The notes beneath the pieces were generated by a model. It saw nothing but the letters and a program-made list of their open reading frames with translations. It ran no database searches and was not told the DNA's origin. A stretch of DNA of 64,000 nt from Ahaetulla prasina (taxonomy: Eukaryota; Chordata; Lepidosauria; Squamata; Colubridae), in assembly GCF_028640845.1 (NCBI RefSeq), contig NC_080543.1:94043825-94107824 (forward strand), read 5' to 3'. Shown one piece after another: positions 10,311-21,461 of this stretch. Every line of letters starts with the position of its first letter. Position 1 is the stretch's first letter. The translations under genes were made by a program, and so were the position numbers.

Positions 10311-12710
10311 TGAAAATTTCTAATTCATTATTTTTTGCTTTTAATTATATTTTTTTCCTTCAAAATAAAGAGGAAAATAGGAGTGGTGGCTTAAGAAGGT
10401 AATCTGCTTCAATTTTAGCTGTTAGATCTTTAATTCTTCAACTGGCCAAAAGTCACAGTGTCAAAATTTGGACAAATAGTAGTGGTATGATTTGGGGCCA
10501 TTGACTAGGAACATTAAAGGTGGACTTAGGGGAAATTTGCTTTCCAAAATATTTCTGCTCCCATTTTAATCCTTACCCTTATATTCCCCCTCCAACCTGA
10601 AAATAAACAAACAACTTTGTTCCATCCTATGATGTCATCAAATTCCTGGTAATATCACGTAGTAAAGGCTGTCATCCTTGCAAGAGGGAGCAAGTCAGGA
10701 AACAGATACTATGAGAAATACTAAAAGGACTCTATTGATATAGGCTATAACAGAACCTTGAAAGCCTAACAGGGTCTCTTTTTCTGTCTCTTACGCCAAA
10801 GAGAGTAGAGGCAGAACAATTTCTTTCTTACACTTTCCTGCTTTCCCCTGCTGAGCTCATTTTCTTACTGATGGTTGCCACATATTTCCCTCAACGTTCT
10901 CTACATAATCTTCTATAAGTAATCAGCAGCAGTCTCCAACCCGCATAAAAATATCCACCCTTAAGGTAAACAAAGTATGGAAAGCATGCAGGCAGGGGGA
11001 TTAGAAATTCTTGAGCCATATACTCAAGAGGGAAAGAGAAGTGGGGGGAGGGTTTAGAATGTTAAGGTCAGCAGAATCTTGAGTCACTGTCCTATAACAA
11101 TGTATTCAATTTTTTCCCCCTGGATTTTCCCCCCTCTTAGCTCCCAATCATTTTTTGTACTGAGAGAATTCATGATTGCATTTGTTTATAAGAAGAAACA
11201 CAATTTAGTTTTATAATCCAAGGAGCTTATTTTCAGGATCCCAAGTGCTTGATAATTAATTTTTCACCTCCATCATCAACTATCTTCAAAGGAAATATAA
11301 TGGACTGATAGGCTGTGCCAGGATGAATCATGCTAGACATTAGATTTGGCAGATGTTCTTACTAGTTGATATCCTTACTCACAACTAGCAAATGCCAAGT
11401 TTTCTAATTCAATGATGACATAATTTTAGTAATTGTTTACCCACAGAAAAGACATCTGTCAATAATTACATATGATGTCATCATTGTGCTTATTGATTAT
11501 TTATGAAAATGCTCTACTTCACAAGAGTGTTCCAGAAAAATTTGTTTGGTTTTGGAAATATGGATAAGACCCTATTAAAATTATTTTATAGGCCTGAGAG
11601 ATTAATTTTCAAAATGCATATGTTGCTTATTCTCTTTTTCTGCAAATTCACCAACATGAGTGATCGAGGAACTTATTCATTTCAGCAGATGAGACCACAG
11701 GGACATTTTGTCCTTTCTTGATCTATAGTTTTCAGCAATTGAGTTCCCAATGCATACCTTACAGTACTCAGGAGAAAAGGCTCAGTTGGATGAGGAAAAA
11801 AATGAGAAATGAAATGCTGATTGAGTAGTTTTGAATTAGTTTTGGTCCTTACATTAAAGAAGAGAAAAAGAAAGAAGCTTTTATTTCTGCTTTTCTGCTA
11901 ATGAGCTAGTTATTTCCAGGGGACTGATGTTCTAGAAGGTTCTTCTATGACATATAAGAAATAGCAAGAGGAAAGGAACTGCAATTTAGTTGGAGCATCT
12001 TCTGTCAGTGCTATATGAACAGAGCTTAATATGTGCAAAAAAACCTAATAATCTAACGCCTCTCCTAAATTACCAGAAGGATCCTAAAGGATAATATATT
12101 AATTAGCACATTCTCTTTTCCAACTATTACCATGCATGATATGGTGTAAATGTTATAACTAGATAACAGAGCAATATAATGAAAGAATAAATGAGTACAT
12201 TTTGGGACTTCTTTTTTTATATAGTTTATTTATACATTTTCAATTAACATACTTCTGTGCTTTGTGAACAGTGTAATGTCCGGGTCAATTGCTTAGATAA
12301 TTATATAACATACTAGCTGGATCCTTGTGCTTCGCTATGAAACTATGTGATTGGGCTTGATAAATCTATACTTACAACATGAATCTTCCCCTATCCTCTC
12401 CCCTTCTCTCCCTCAGGCTTTCTAGCCCTTTTCTCCATGAGGCTTGCCCCACAGAAGCCTGTCCTATGCTATCCCATTCTCTCCAGAGTTATTTTCAAGT
12501 TGGGAGGGGGAGTAGGACATCTAACTAATTAGCATCAGAGCGTGTTATAATAATATAGGAAATACTAATCCTCTGATGGTCATTTCAAAAAATCCTTTCT
12601 TAGTGAGAACCTAGAAGCCAAGAGGAACATATTTGGCAAATTTCAAGTTTGTAGGCTTTACAGTTCTGGAGATTTTGTGATTAATGCGTGAGTGGTTTTC
12701 GCTCTTATAT
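10311..12710. other. Intron 5 sequence, 2.4 kb mostly unique
   Basis: No exon, RNA gene or repeat family recognised. I looked here for GABRG3 exon 6 on the minus strand and did not see it. A 72-codon frame at 11503-11721 has no known domain. Confidence 0.45.
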
Positions 12711-12748
12711 ATATAGATAATAACAATAATATTGTTAATAACAAAATA

Positions 12749-12796
12749 ATGATGATAATGATGATGATGGTGATGATGGTGATGATGATGATGATG
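12749..12796. repeat. (GAT)n microsatellite at the 5' end of an R4 relic
   Basis: GAT/GGT triplets preceded by AAT-type triplets (12718-12750) abut the truncated 5' end of the R4/Dong copy. Confidence 0.9.
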
Positions 12797-13299
12797 GAAT
12801 TTGTGTCACAACTACCATCTGCCTGTAGCAAAGAACTGGTGGGATCATAAATCCGAAAAAGTGATTGAAAATGAGCATGTAGAACTACTGTGGGATTTTC
12901 GAATACAGACTGATAAAGTTTTGGAACACAATACCCCGGATATCACGATTGTGGAAAAGAAAAAAGTGTGGATAGTCGACATTGCTATACCTGGTGACAG
13001 CAGAATTGATGAGAAACAACTTGAAAAAGTCACCAGATATCAAGATTTGAGAATCGAAATGCAGAGACTCTGGCATAAACCAGTGCAGGTAGTTCCAGTG
13101 GTACTCGGCACACTGGGAGCTCTGCCTAAAGACCTAGGCAAGCACTTAAAAGCAATTGGCACTGACAAGATCACCATTGGTCAGCTGCAGAAGGCCACCT
13201 TACTGGGATCTGCTTGCATAATTCGCCGATACATCACGCAGTCCTAAACGCTTGGGAAGTGTTTGACTGTGGTACTGTGAGACTGTGATCCAGCATAAT

Positions 13300-13831
13300 T
13301 GTCGTGTCCCACTCCCTCTCCAACGACCGGGTCTGGGAAGTCTGTATCAAGCGTGGCCACGAAGCTTCTACAGCTTTGCCAAATTCCTTTCAGATTTCTC
13401 AGGCAGGCAGGAATCCAAGGTGTGACTTCAGCAAACCAGATGAGACTTTGCTTGACTCAAGGAATGCCAAAAAGCAGATCCTTTATATAGGCCATGGGGT
13501 GTGGCTCCATGACTCAGCACTTATCCAGGCCTGCCCCTCCCTTCCTTCTGCTGACGTCGCCTCTCAATTCTCCGGAAGCAGGGATCCGTCCACTGTAAAT
13601 TCCCTTCCTCCGGATCTGCTGCTGGCAATTCGAACACATGGCTGGCTTCGTGCTCACACACTGTAGGAGTGAGGTTTGTTTGTTCATTCCTGACATTCTG
13701 TCCGGGCATGGCTGGGGGCTGGAGGAATGCCAGGCCATTCATCTTCATTATCAGACTCTGAATCTGATAGCAGGCCTGGCAGGAGGAGGGAGGGGCCCGG
13801 CTGAGGAGAAGAGGGTGGGCGAGGCACAAAA
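13300..13831 (-). mobile_element. Solo LTR (family 1) nested in R4
   Basis: A 532-bp GC-richer block splits the R4 3' UTR. 'ataat' precedes it (13295-13299) and follows it (13832-13836), giving a likely 5-bp target duplication. Minus orientation is inferred from a TATA-like CTATATAAAG and the 3' end GGGACACGACA. The minus-strand 5' terminus lacks a clean TG, so that boundary is uncertain by a few bases. No internal retroviral or gypsy genes are present. Open frames at 13514-13829 are LTR sequence, not genes. Confidence 0.65.
13481..13490 (-). promoter_or_regulatory. TATA-like box in LTR
   Basis: CTATATAAAG on the minus strand, about 180 bp before the LTR 3' end, suits an LTR U3 promoter. Inferred from position and motif only. 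Confidence 0.5.
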
Positions 13832-13876
13832 ATAATTATCTCGTTTGCTGTGTATACTGCCATTTTGTATAATAAT

Positions 13877-15450
13877 AATAATATTTTCCAGCACCTAATT
13901 TCTACTACTATTATCCAACCAGTTATAAAACAAACTCCATATTGGAAAATATTCTGTATCTTCCTTCTCTTTTATCTTTAATGTCAGTCTATCCATTTCT
14001 GCACAATCTAATATCTTTTTAATTACATCTTCTTATCTCGGAGTTTACTTATTTTTCCAGTACTGTGCAAATACAATTTTTGCTGCTGTCAAGACATGCA
14101 ATATTAAATACAAATTCCCTTTATTATATCTTTCTGGTACTATCCCTAACAAAAATATTTCTGGTTTATAAGCTATATGTAGCGTTAACATTTTTTCTAA
14201 CCATAGATGTATTTTTAATCCTTAATTTAGGGCCGGTTTAGCTCTGCCTGGTAAGGCCTGTTATTAAGAACACAAAGCCTGCAATTACTGCAGGTTCGAG
14301 CCCGGCCCAAGGTTGACTCAGCCTTCCATCCTTTATAAGGTAGGTAAAATGAGGACCCAGATTGTTGGGGGGGCAATAAGTTGACTTTGTAAATATATAC
14401 AAATAGAATGAGACTATTGCCCTATACATTGTAAGCCGCCCTGAGTCTTCGGAGAAGGGCGGGGTATAAATGTAAACAAAAAAAAATAAAAAAAAAATCC
14501 AATAATTCTTTGCTTTCACACAAGTCCACCATATATGATAGTACATGCCTAGTGTCTGATTACATTTCCAGCATTTGGCTGACAAGTTTTTAAACATCTT
14601 TGCTAATCTTGCCAATGGTAAGCGTCACCTTTAAAACATTGTATAGAGGTTTTCCTCATAAGTAGTTGCCATTTTCAATTTATAGTCTCTCTCCCAGAGT
14701 TTTTGCCAATAACCTAAATCTATCATATATCCAAAGTTTTTTGCCCATGCTATCATTCTCTCTTTTACTTGCTTGTCTTCCATTTTTAAACTTAATAAAT
14801 AATTACAGGTATATAGTTTCTTTATTAGCTTTTCATCTATCCCTAACATTGTTTAATCTAATGTTGTTTGCTCTTTGTAAAAACCATATGACTTAACATC
14901 TTTCTCATATCTCAATTGTATTTGCATGTGTGGCCACCATGATAAAACCGCCCCTTGATTTTGTAACTGTTATTTAGTTTTAAGTTCCCATTCTGTATTC
15001 AAAATGTCTTTATACGTTAAAGTTTTTCCCAAATTTAGTATGTTTGGATGAGTAAATACTTCCATAGTTGAGAGCCAAACTGATAATTTTATATAGGTTT
15101 TAGTTTTCACCTTTTCCCATACTAAAAGTAAAGCATTTCTTATATAATGTCTTTGGAAGTATTTGTGAGTTTTATTTTTATTGTACCATAAAAAGCATGC
15201 CAATCTAATAGGAGATCATGTCCTTCCAGCCACAATTCTTTGTCTGAGAGTTATCCATTCTCTCACCCATGTTATAATGGAAGCTTGATAATAAAGCTCC
15301 CAAGCTGGTAAGCCAAAGCCCTCATTGTTTTATGATTCTTGCAACATTTTCAATCTTATTCTTGCTTTTCCCCCCTTGCCAAACGAATTTTAAAATTATT
15401 GTATTTAACTATTTTTGGACTTCTTTAATCTATTATCAGAAAGAAGACAT
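13877..15450 (-). mobile_element. L1 LINE, ORF2 C-terminal relic with nested SINE
   Basis: Read on the minus strand from high to low coordinates, broken frames give KARIRLKMLQES, EGFGLPAWELYYQASIITWV, IRLACFLWYN, YIKLSVWL, NLGKTLTYKDILN, KMFKNLSAKCWKCNQTLG and HIWWTCVKAKNYW. After the SINE come KIHLWLEKM, YKPEIFLLGIVPERY, AAKIVFAQYWKNK and IWSLFYNWLDN. This is the L1 ORF2 C-terminal order including the zinc-knuckle region. Many stops make it a pseudogene. 15450-15560 may be more L1. Confidence 0.85.
14230..14504 (+). mobile_element. tRNA-derived SINE with L2-like tail
   Basis: Head 'gggccggtttagctctgcct', B-box-like GGTTCGAGCCC at 14292, a conserved body 'ggttgactcagccttccatc' and 'gtaaaatgaggacccagatt', and an L2-like tail 'gtaagccgccctgagtcttc' plus A-rich end. 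Inserted in the L1 relic, whose minus-strand frame resumes on both sides. Same family as 58950-59213. Confidence 0.85.
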
Positions 15451-15789
15451 TAAAATAAAAATCAAAGCAATTAAAAGAGATAAGATATCTGTGCCAGGTA
15501 AAATGAATTTGTTAATTTAACTGATAGTCAATAAAAGTTACATTTATAATGATACATTATTTTAAACAATTATAATAAGGAAATATAGCTTTATTTTAAT
15601 TATATTAAACTCTTCTAAATCATAGCGCACAAGCGTTCCTAAAACGTGGAACCATTTCAGGAACTTAGACTGATAATTCAATCCTATGTATTTTTCATAA
15701 AGTAAATCCCATTTTAGTAAATGAAATTTGGTCCAGGTAAATGTTGCATGCACATTGAGTTCTCCATTAGAATAATCTAGGAGCTGAGT
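15451..15789. other. Intron 5 sequence, possible LINE remnants
   Basis: A 107-codon minus frame (15562-15885) with LLYEKYIGLNYQSKFLKWF has LINE-like flavour but I cannot place it. No gene recognised. Confidence 0.35.
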
Positions 15790-15910
15790 TGAGTGGAATG
15801 GAAAAGAATGGAACAGAACAGAACAGAAGACTTTATTTGGCCATATGTGATTAGACACACAATAAATCTGTGTCCGGTGCATCAACTCTCAGTGTACATG
15901 CAAAGCAACA

Positions 15911-15979
<69 letters not shown>

Positions 15980-16220
15980 CAATAAGAGGAGATAGGAAGG
16001 ATAATAGTAATACTACAGCTATACAACATGGGTAATTATACATAGACATCAGACAATACTGTGAAAGTTAGGTGTTCAACAGAAAGATCGTGCAAGGGAA
16101 AAACTGTTCCTGTATCTAATCGTTTTGGCATGCAATGTCCTATAGCAGAATACTGACGTGAGGAATTGAAACAGTTTATGCTCATAATGTGAGGGGTCTG
16201 TAGATATTTCCTCAGACCTT
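15790..16220 (-). mobile_element. LINE 3' end, family A, with internal (AAT)n
   Basis: Starts with (GGAAT/GAACA)n tail and 'ctttatttggccatatgtga'. It matches 51581-52080 through 'cagtttatgctcataatgtg' and 'aggggtctgtagatat'. A 67-bp (AAT)n array at 15912-15978 lies inside it. More diverged than the other two copies. Confidence 0.7.
15912..15978. repeat. (AAT)n microsatellite
   Basis: About 22 perfect units within the family A LINE copy. Confidence 0.95.
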
Positions 16221-17711
16221 CCAGCTATTATACATTGTACTTTACTAGGGATTATTCAGATACCAAATTGTATTTATCCACTTTGCAAAGTTATTGATGC
16301 AAACAACAGCCACATATATTTTCAGCAAATCTCAATATTCCAAAACTGTGATGGAATGTAGTCCAGATTCCCAGGTCTGAGGGCAGCATTCCACCACAAA
16401 AACATGGGGATGGTCTTCCTACATTCTTTTCAGCAATTTGCTGTTATGTATGCTTTATTTTCCATTTGTTGTTTTGAAAATTATTGAAGGTATTAAAAAA
16501 ACAACTGATATAATTTGAGGCTCAATCCAGAAGTCTAGAAATAGCCCAGTTATTTGCCTTGAATTACTTTAGAGTACAATCTTAATAAAGTCCGAAGTAA
16601 ATTGTGGAAAAAGGAGCTCTTTTCTTCCCTAATGTGGGAATATTTGAATATAAAGAATTATATTAGGAATTAATTCACTGGTGTTTTCCTTAAAATAAGT
16701 CAAGCTCTATATTAGGGAGTAATGCTATAAAGTGCTTTGCATTTGCTTTTACTTCAAAGTGCATGAGGTAAGCACAGCTCCAGTTTGCAACTCTTTAAGA
16801 CTTGCATACCTGGGAAAATGCATAGGATCGTTGTTGTTGTTTTTTAATTCAAATTCTATAGCCACCCATCTCAAGCTAATGACTTTAAGGGTACTAACTA
16901 TAATTAAAACAATTTTTAAAAAAAACAACCCAGAGAAACAGCAACACACATATAATCCGCTGTTGCAGTGAAAACAAATTCACCAATAACAATTCAACAC
17001 ATCTATTGCACAGACTCAAGGCTTTAAAGGGCCAATAGGGTTGGGGCCAGTCTAATGTTTGGTCATGCTATTCCAAAGGGCAGGTGCTATGACGGAACAG
17101 GCATTCTTCATCTGGCTGCCATCCATATCTAACTATGAAGTTCTGGGGGAAGATTCAGCTTCTTTATAGAATTGTAGACTGGTGCTATATTTGCAGCTCT
17201 GTGTGCCCTCAAATGCTGTTTTAGAACTGAAGCAAAGCATTGCACAGTCATACTAGATAGGTTGGATAGCTCAGAATAAGAAACTTTGGAACAATGAAGA
17301 AACAAAGGAAATTCTCCCCCCCCCCCAATTCTTTAAGATGCAGTAAAAGAAAGTTCCCTTATAGATGAGAAAATCAGAGATCAAGTATTTATAAACTCTC
17401 CCCTTCTTTCAACTGATGGTAAATTATTTATTGGAGATTGGAGCCCCATGCTAACTTTCTCTACAGGTTTGAAGATCTGACTAGAAAATGGTCTTTGGAA
17501 AGCTCACCGCATGTCCTTTGTATTGTGATATTTTACAATAGGATGTTTTCTTTCATAACCCTTCAATGTGTTTTCACCAAGAACATGTTGTCTTTCACTC
17601 TTTTTGACCCCCTCCTACTCATTTCTACCATGTCTTCAGGATAAGGGCATTCGATCGCTGAAGTCAGTATAGTTTCAACCCTCTTTTGAAGTAAAGCTGT
17701 GGCAGGATGCT
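16221..17711. other. Intron 5 sequence, mostly unique
   Basis: No gene recognised. 16830-16920 ('atagccacccatctcaagct') resembles a minus-strand LINE tail fragment. 17010-17250 may be an old repeat that I cannot name. Confidence 0.35.
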
Positions 17712-17715
17712 GATT

Positions 17716-17895
17716 TGTTATTAGTTGCGAAGTTGTGTCCAACCCATCACGATCCCATGGACAACTTTCCTCCAAGGTTTCCTGTCCTGTACCATTCCCC
17801 GGAGACCATTTAAGCTTATGCCGACAAAACCAGTCAGTCCTAGAGGAGATCAATCCTGACTGCTCTTTAGAAGATCAGATCCTGAGGATGCTGGC
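17716..17895 (-). mobile_element. BovB LINE 3' end with inverted 5' part
   Basis: 17716-17820 is the reverse complement of the BovB 3' end ('gcgaagttgtgtccaaccca', 'cacgatcccatggacaac', 'ccattccccggagacc'). 17838-17892 ('gatcaatcctgactgctctt', 'agaagatcagatcctgagga') is BovB coding sequence in plus orientation, lying upstream of that 3' end in intact elements. The two halves therefore face opposite ways. 'aggatgctg' occurs just outside both ends (17704 and 17886), a possible 9-bp target duplication. Confidence 0.7.
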
Positions 17896-18949
17896 CATTA
17901 CCATTTCAAATGGAAGCTGAACTATCATCTCTCTAATATCTCTCAAGTCACTAAACAGATTCCCACTTACAAATAATTCTTGGCATGTCTTTCAATAATT
18001 TCATAGTAGCACAGGATATTTTCATTCTTTTTGAATAACTACCAGACAGATCTGTCAGTACGTTACAGAAGCAATTGCATTTGCAGAAACAATTTCACGC
18101 CACTGTCCAGTTTGTTTCTTCTTGCCCCAAGACATTTTTTACTATTAAACATGAGAAAAGCTGAAAAGCAGCACTTCTATTTATGTCTGTTCAACACATT
18201 TTCAGCCTATGTTCATAGCACTTCAGAGTAAATCTAAAACTACAGATTAGAATTAAATGCTTGTTAAGACTTTCTGTGCACATTCACAGGCCACATTCTT
18301 CTCCATGTATAAAAATGGAAAAGAATCCTAGGAAAGCTTTTTTTATGCAAGATCCATTGAAATTAATGGGAGCCTGATATTTTCCCAATGAATGGTTCTT
18401 TATAACTGGATATTACAACAGCCTACTAGCAGCACAATATGAATTGATGCAAATACCCAAGAGAATGAACGCATTAGCAAATCAAAAGTTTTCTAGTAGG
18501 AACTCAGCTATATAACTTGTATAACCCAATATGCATCTACAGACATCCATGTGACTTTTTTTTCTAACCCAGTAATTCATAGGAGGGTGGAATCTGACAT
18601 TTCCAGATTCATTTTATTTGCATTTTGATGGTTTGCTGAAGGTTTTAAGAGGCAAGATCAATTTCTTAAGTGTTTCGTCCATACTGCAACAGTTGGTTCC
18701 CATATTGAGAAGGTTCTGAAAGACTGCTGTGTAAATCATCAGATACAAACAGCCCATTATCAGTGAAGAATGCTACTTATTTGCTGGTTCATTAGAAGTT
18801 TATTAGAATATGAATCAGAGGTTTTCACTCAATGTATATGAAAGTATACTGGTTCTAAGAACTCCTGGAGTTCTTAGAATTCTATCAATTGCAATAGATT
18901 TTGCTAAAGGGAACGTGTTTGGAAAAGAATAAATTTGGATTTAGGTCAA
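17896..18949. other. Intron 5 sequence, nothing recognised
   Basis: No exon, RNA gene or repeat family recognised. A 66-codon frame at 18031-18231 has no known domain. Confidence 0.4.
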
Positions 18950-19076
18950 AGAATCAGACAGATAGAGGGAGACAAGGACAGAGAGAAAGTGACAGGCAGA
19001 GAAAGAGGCAGAGTGGGAGACACACAGAGAAAGACAGAAAGAGAGAGACAGAGAAAGAGACAGACAGACACAGAGG
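18950..19076 (+). repeat. GA/CAGA-rich low-complexity tract
   Basis: Irregular GAGA, GACA and CAGA units, purine-rich on the plus strand, ending before the hAT element. Confidence 0.9.
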
Positions 19077-19113
19077 ATATTTTTTTTACTCATGTGTGTA
19101 TTTTATTTTAGAT

Positions 19114-19566
19114 CAGGGGTGTCAAACTCAAGGGGCTGTCCTGGAAAATGTAAGAGGCTGGCTCATGTCATTTTGGCCTGCTCTACCCGTGTTGCTTCAG
19201 CCTGGTCTACCTGTGTCACTTTGGCCCTGTTTACCCAATGCAAAGAGGAAATATCAGGCTAGCATGGATTCGACTAGGTCTACCCACATCACTTTGGTCT
19301 GGTCTATCCATTGTGAAGAAATATCGGGCCAGCGTGGCTTCAGCGTGGTCTACCCGCATCACTTTGGCCCAGTCAACCCAATGCGAAGACAAAACATGCC
19401 AACAGTTTGGGGATTGGCGTCAAGCTGGCCACACCCATCCAGTCAACCATGCCCAGTGAGTGGCATCAAGCTGGCTATGCCTGCCCGGTCAGCCATGCCA
19501 CCCCGCCCACCGAGGTCAACCACAGCCCTTATATGACCCTCATTGAAATTGAGTTTGACACCCCTG
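19114..19566. mobile_element. hAT non-autonomous transposon, 453 bp
   Basis: Perfect inverted ends CAGGGGTGTCAAACTCAA / TTGAGTTTGACACCCCTG and exact 8-bp target duplication TTTTAGAT at 19106-19113 and 19567-19574. The interior holds degenerate tandem units of about 70 bp around 'cactttggcc.ggtctaccc'. The open frames spanning 18901-19739 are shadows of this element. Same family as 8128-8581. Confidence 0.95.
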
Positions 19567-19574
19567 TTTTAGAT

Positions 19575-20034
19575 TATAAATTTTGGTATCTCTATATATC
19601 TCTACAAATACATATTTTGCAACTAACACCCACTAACATGCAAAACAAAAACAGATATTCAGCCAACTTTATCTTATGGATTTGCTCTTCTATTTGTTCT
19701 GTGTTCTACTTGTTCTGTGTTAAATACCACATCCTGTAGTGTTATCCTGTCCTGAAAAATGTGTAACAAATGCTTAAAAAAAGGTGAAAAAATACAACAG
19801 AAAAAAAAGTAATATGCTGATAAAAGAGTAAACAGGTAGTTCTCTGTATAATTATCTAATACAAATAGTATTCATGTATTTCTAATATGCTTATATTATC
19901 TCTGGCCTTAGAAGTTAAGACACTCCCATGGTCTAGAACTCTAGGCAATATAGGAACCTCTAATCTTTATTCTACTCACTTCTTAACATCTGCAAATCAA
20001 AATGACTTATCTATAGAAACCATATATATATGGT
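19575..20034. other. Intron 5 sequence, nothing recognised
   Basis: A/T-rich, no recognisable gene or family. Confidence 0.4.
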
Positions 20035-20244
20035 CAGTGGTGGATTGCTCCAGGTTCGCCCTGGTTCAGGTGAACCAGTAGTGGTGAGTGGCGGGAGGCT
20101 CCCACCCAGACATCATCAAAAATGCTCTGTGCATCTGCAGAAGCTTCTGAGCATGCATAGAAGTGCCGTGCGTACACAAAGCAAGCGCACACGCCCATGC
20201 TACCGATAGCAAACCAGTAGCCCGGGATTTGAAACCCACTATTG
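20035..20244. mobile_element. hAT non-autonomous transposon, about 210 bp
   Basis: Ends CAGTGGTGGATTGCTCC and GGATTTGAAACCCACTATTG match the family of 43249-43357 ('ccagtag..ggatttgaaaccc'). Followed directly by a (CA)n array, which may have erased the right target duplication; none is visible. Confidence 0.75.
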
Positions 20245-20274
20245 GCACACACACACACACAAACACACACACTT
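20245..20274. repeat. (CA)n microsatellite
   Basis: Short interrupted CA array. Confidence 0.9.
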
Positions 20275-20275
20275 T

Positions 20276-20790
20276 AAAAAGATTTAACAAATTGTTGTAG
20301 TATCTTGGGTTTTCAGAAGCGGAAAATGCTGCTGGTCCAAACATTGTTGTTAACACATGTTGCAGCTGTACATATTGCCACTGAGTTGCATCAGATGCTA
20401 TTGATAGATGATATTTGCCTCTGAACACGCAGTAAGTTAAAATTTCATCTGCATCCTTTATCAATTCATCCAAAATAAATATCACTGCTTTTATCCAATT
20501 TTTCTATACTACCATCGTTTTCCCAATTTTTAATGTTGGTTTTCTCCATAAAGTCATTTTAGAATAGGAATAAAGATCAAATCTTTTTTTATTATTCATT
20601 ACATTCCATAGCTTTGTTACTGACATAATTGTTTCCAGAGTTCTATTATATTTAGATCCTAATATTGACCATCCAACCATGTATAGTTTAAAATGTTCAA
20701 ATGGAAAACTGAATCTTCCCACATAAATCAATGATTGCATTTTCTGTAAAAATATTTTTAGAATCAAAGACTGCCATAGAAAATGTGTGT
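20276..20790 (-). mobile_element. L1 LINE, ORF2 relic
   Basis: The minus strand reads GRFSFPFEHFKLYMVGW, KLWNVMNNKKRFD, KMTLWRKPTLKIGKTM, then KNWIKAVIFILDELIKD, KYHLSIASDATQWQYVQLQH. This corresponds to the region before the L1 ORF2 C-terminal zinc knuckle ('PLW-NP...W---GI--L-DL'). One stop separates the two open stretches. Truncated on both sides. Confidence 0.8.
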
Positions 20791-21461
20791 GTATTTACAC
20801 ACACATACATCAAAGCAGCATGGCAGCATGGAAAATATTCTTAACCAGATTTTGATACTGTTTGTGTTTGCAATTTAAGGCAAGAACTAACATTTTTCAT
20901 TGTTTTGCTGTAAGAGAGTCTGACTGGCAGCAGGGTTACCAACAAGGATGGCAGGTTCGCTCAACAATGCTGAGAAGTATTGGCACATGGCCATATAACC
21001 ACATATAACGATTACCCAATTAGAGCTGGCAAGCTTATGAAATAAGAAAAGGAAAACATCATTTGTCCAATTCTAACAGATAGGTTGGAGCTGCTTTTAA
21101 GCTATTTGTTATGGACCTTTAACACATTTCAAGATAAATGGGTCTTTATTTGTAACACCTGCCACATTCTGGACTATGGATTCATGTTTTTCTTTATGCT
21201 TGTTGCATCCTGAGCGTCATTTTTCAGCCTACTCATAATTGAGACCACAAATTAATAGTTCTTGTCATTTGTGATAATGCTGCAGGGTGAAAAACATCCT
21301 GCTGTAAGTGCAGATGGAGAAAGTCACATGCCTAGAAAATATGAAAATAAGCACCTTAATCTAATGCCACTGTAAGAGCCACCTGTTAAATTGAGAAGCA
21401 AATGCAAGTCTTTATGCAAAGTTTTAGTAGATAGTAGATATGCACCATGGCTATTACTTAC
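20791..21461. other. Intron 5, donor-proximal part
   Basis: Non-coding sequence immediately downstream, in gene sense, of exon 5. No repeat recognised. Confidence 0.5.

Larger units (their letters stand above)
12797..13876 (+). mobile_element. R4/Dong-type LINE 3' end, split by an LTR
   Basis: An open frame from 12801 to 13247 (148 codons) encodes the R4/Dong C-terminus: CHNYHLPVAKNWW, LLWDFRIQTDKVLEH, PDITIVEKKKVWIVDIAIPG, RYQDLRIEMQRLWHKPVQV, LGTLGALPKDLGKHLKAIG and GQLQKATLLGSACIIRRYI. That is the PD-(D/E)XK-type endonuclease and tail of this clade. The 3' UTR runs to about 13299, is interrupted by an LTR, and resumes at 13837 with 'tatctcgtttgctgtgtata', ending at (AATAAT)n. The minus copy at 4352-4973 shows the uninterrupted order. 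Confidence 0.85.

Noticed and set aside
13514..13829. Overlapping open frames in GC-rich DNA
   Set aside because: They are inside the LTR nested in the R4 element.
14290..14304. tRNA-like B-box sequences (also at 59013 and 61688)
   Set aside because: They belong to SINE heads; no complete tRNA cloverleaf is present.
18901..19739. 211-codon plus-strand frame with RTHITL/SLW repeats
   Set aside because: It runs from a GA-rich tract into a hAT element with perfect ends and target duplication.
1..21461. GABRG3 exon 6 (138 bp) expected downstream on the minus strand
   Set aside because: Looked for sequence encoding WRLYQF and LRNTTE; not found, so it probably lies beyond the window.
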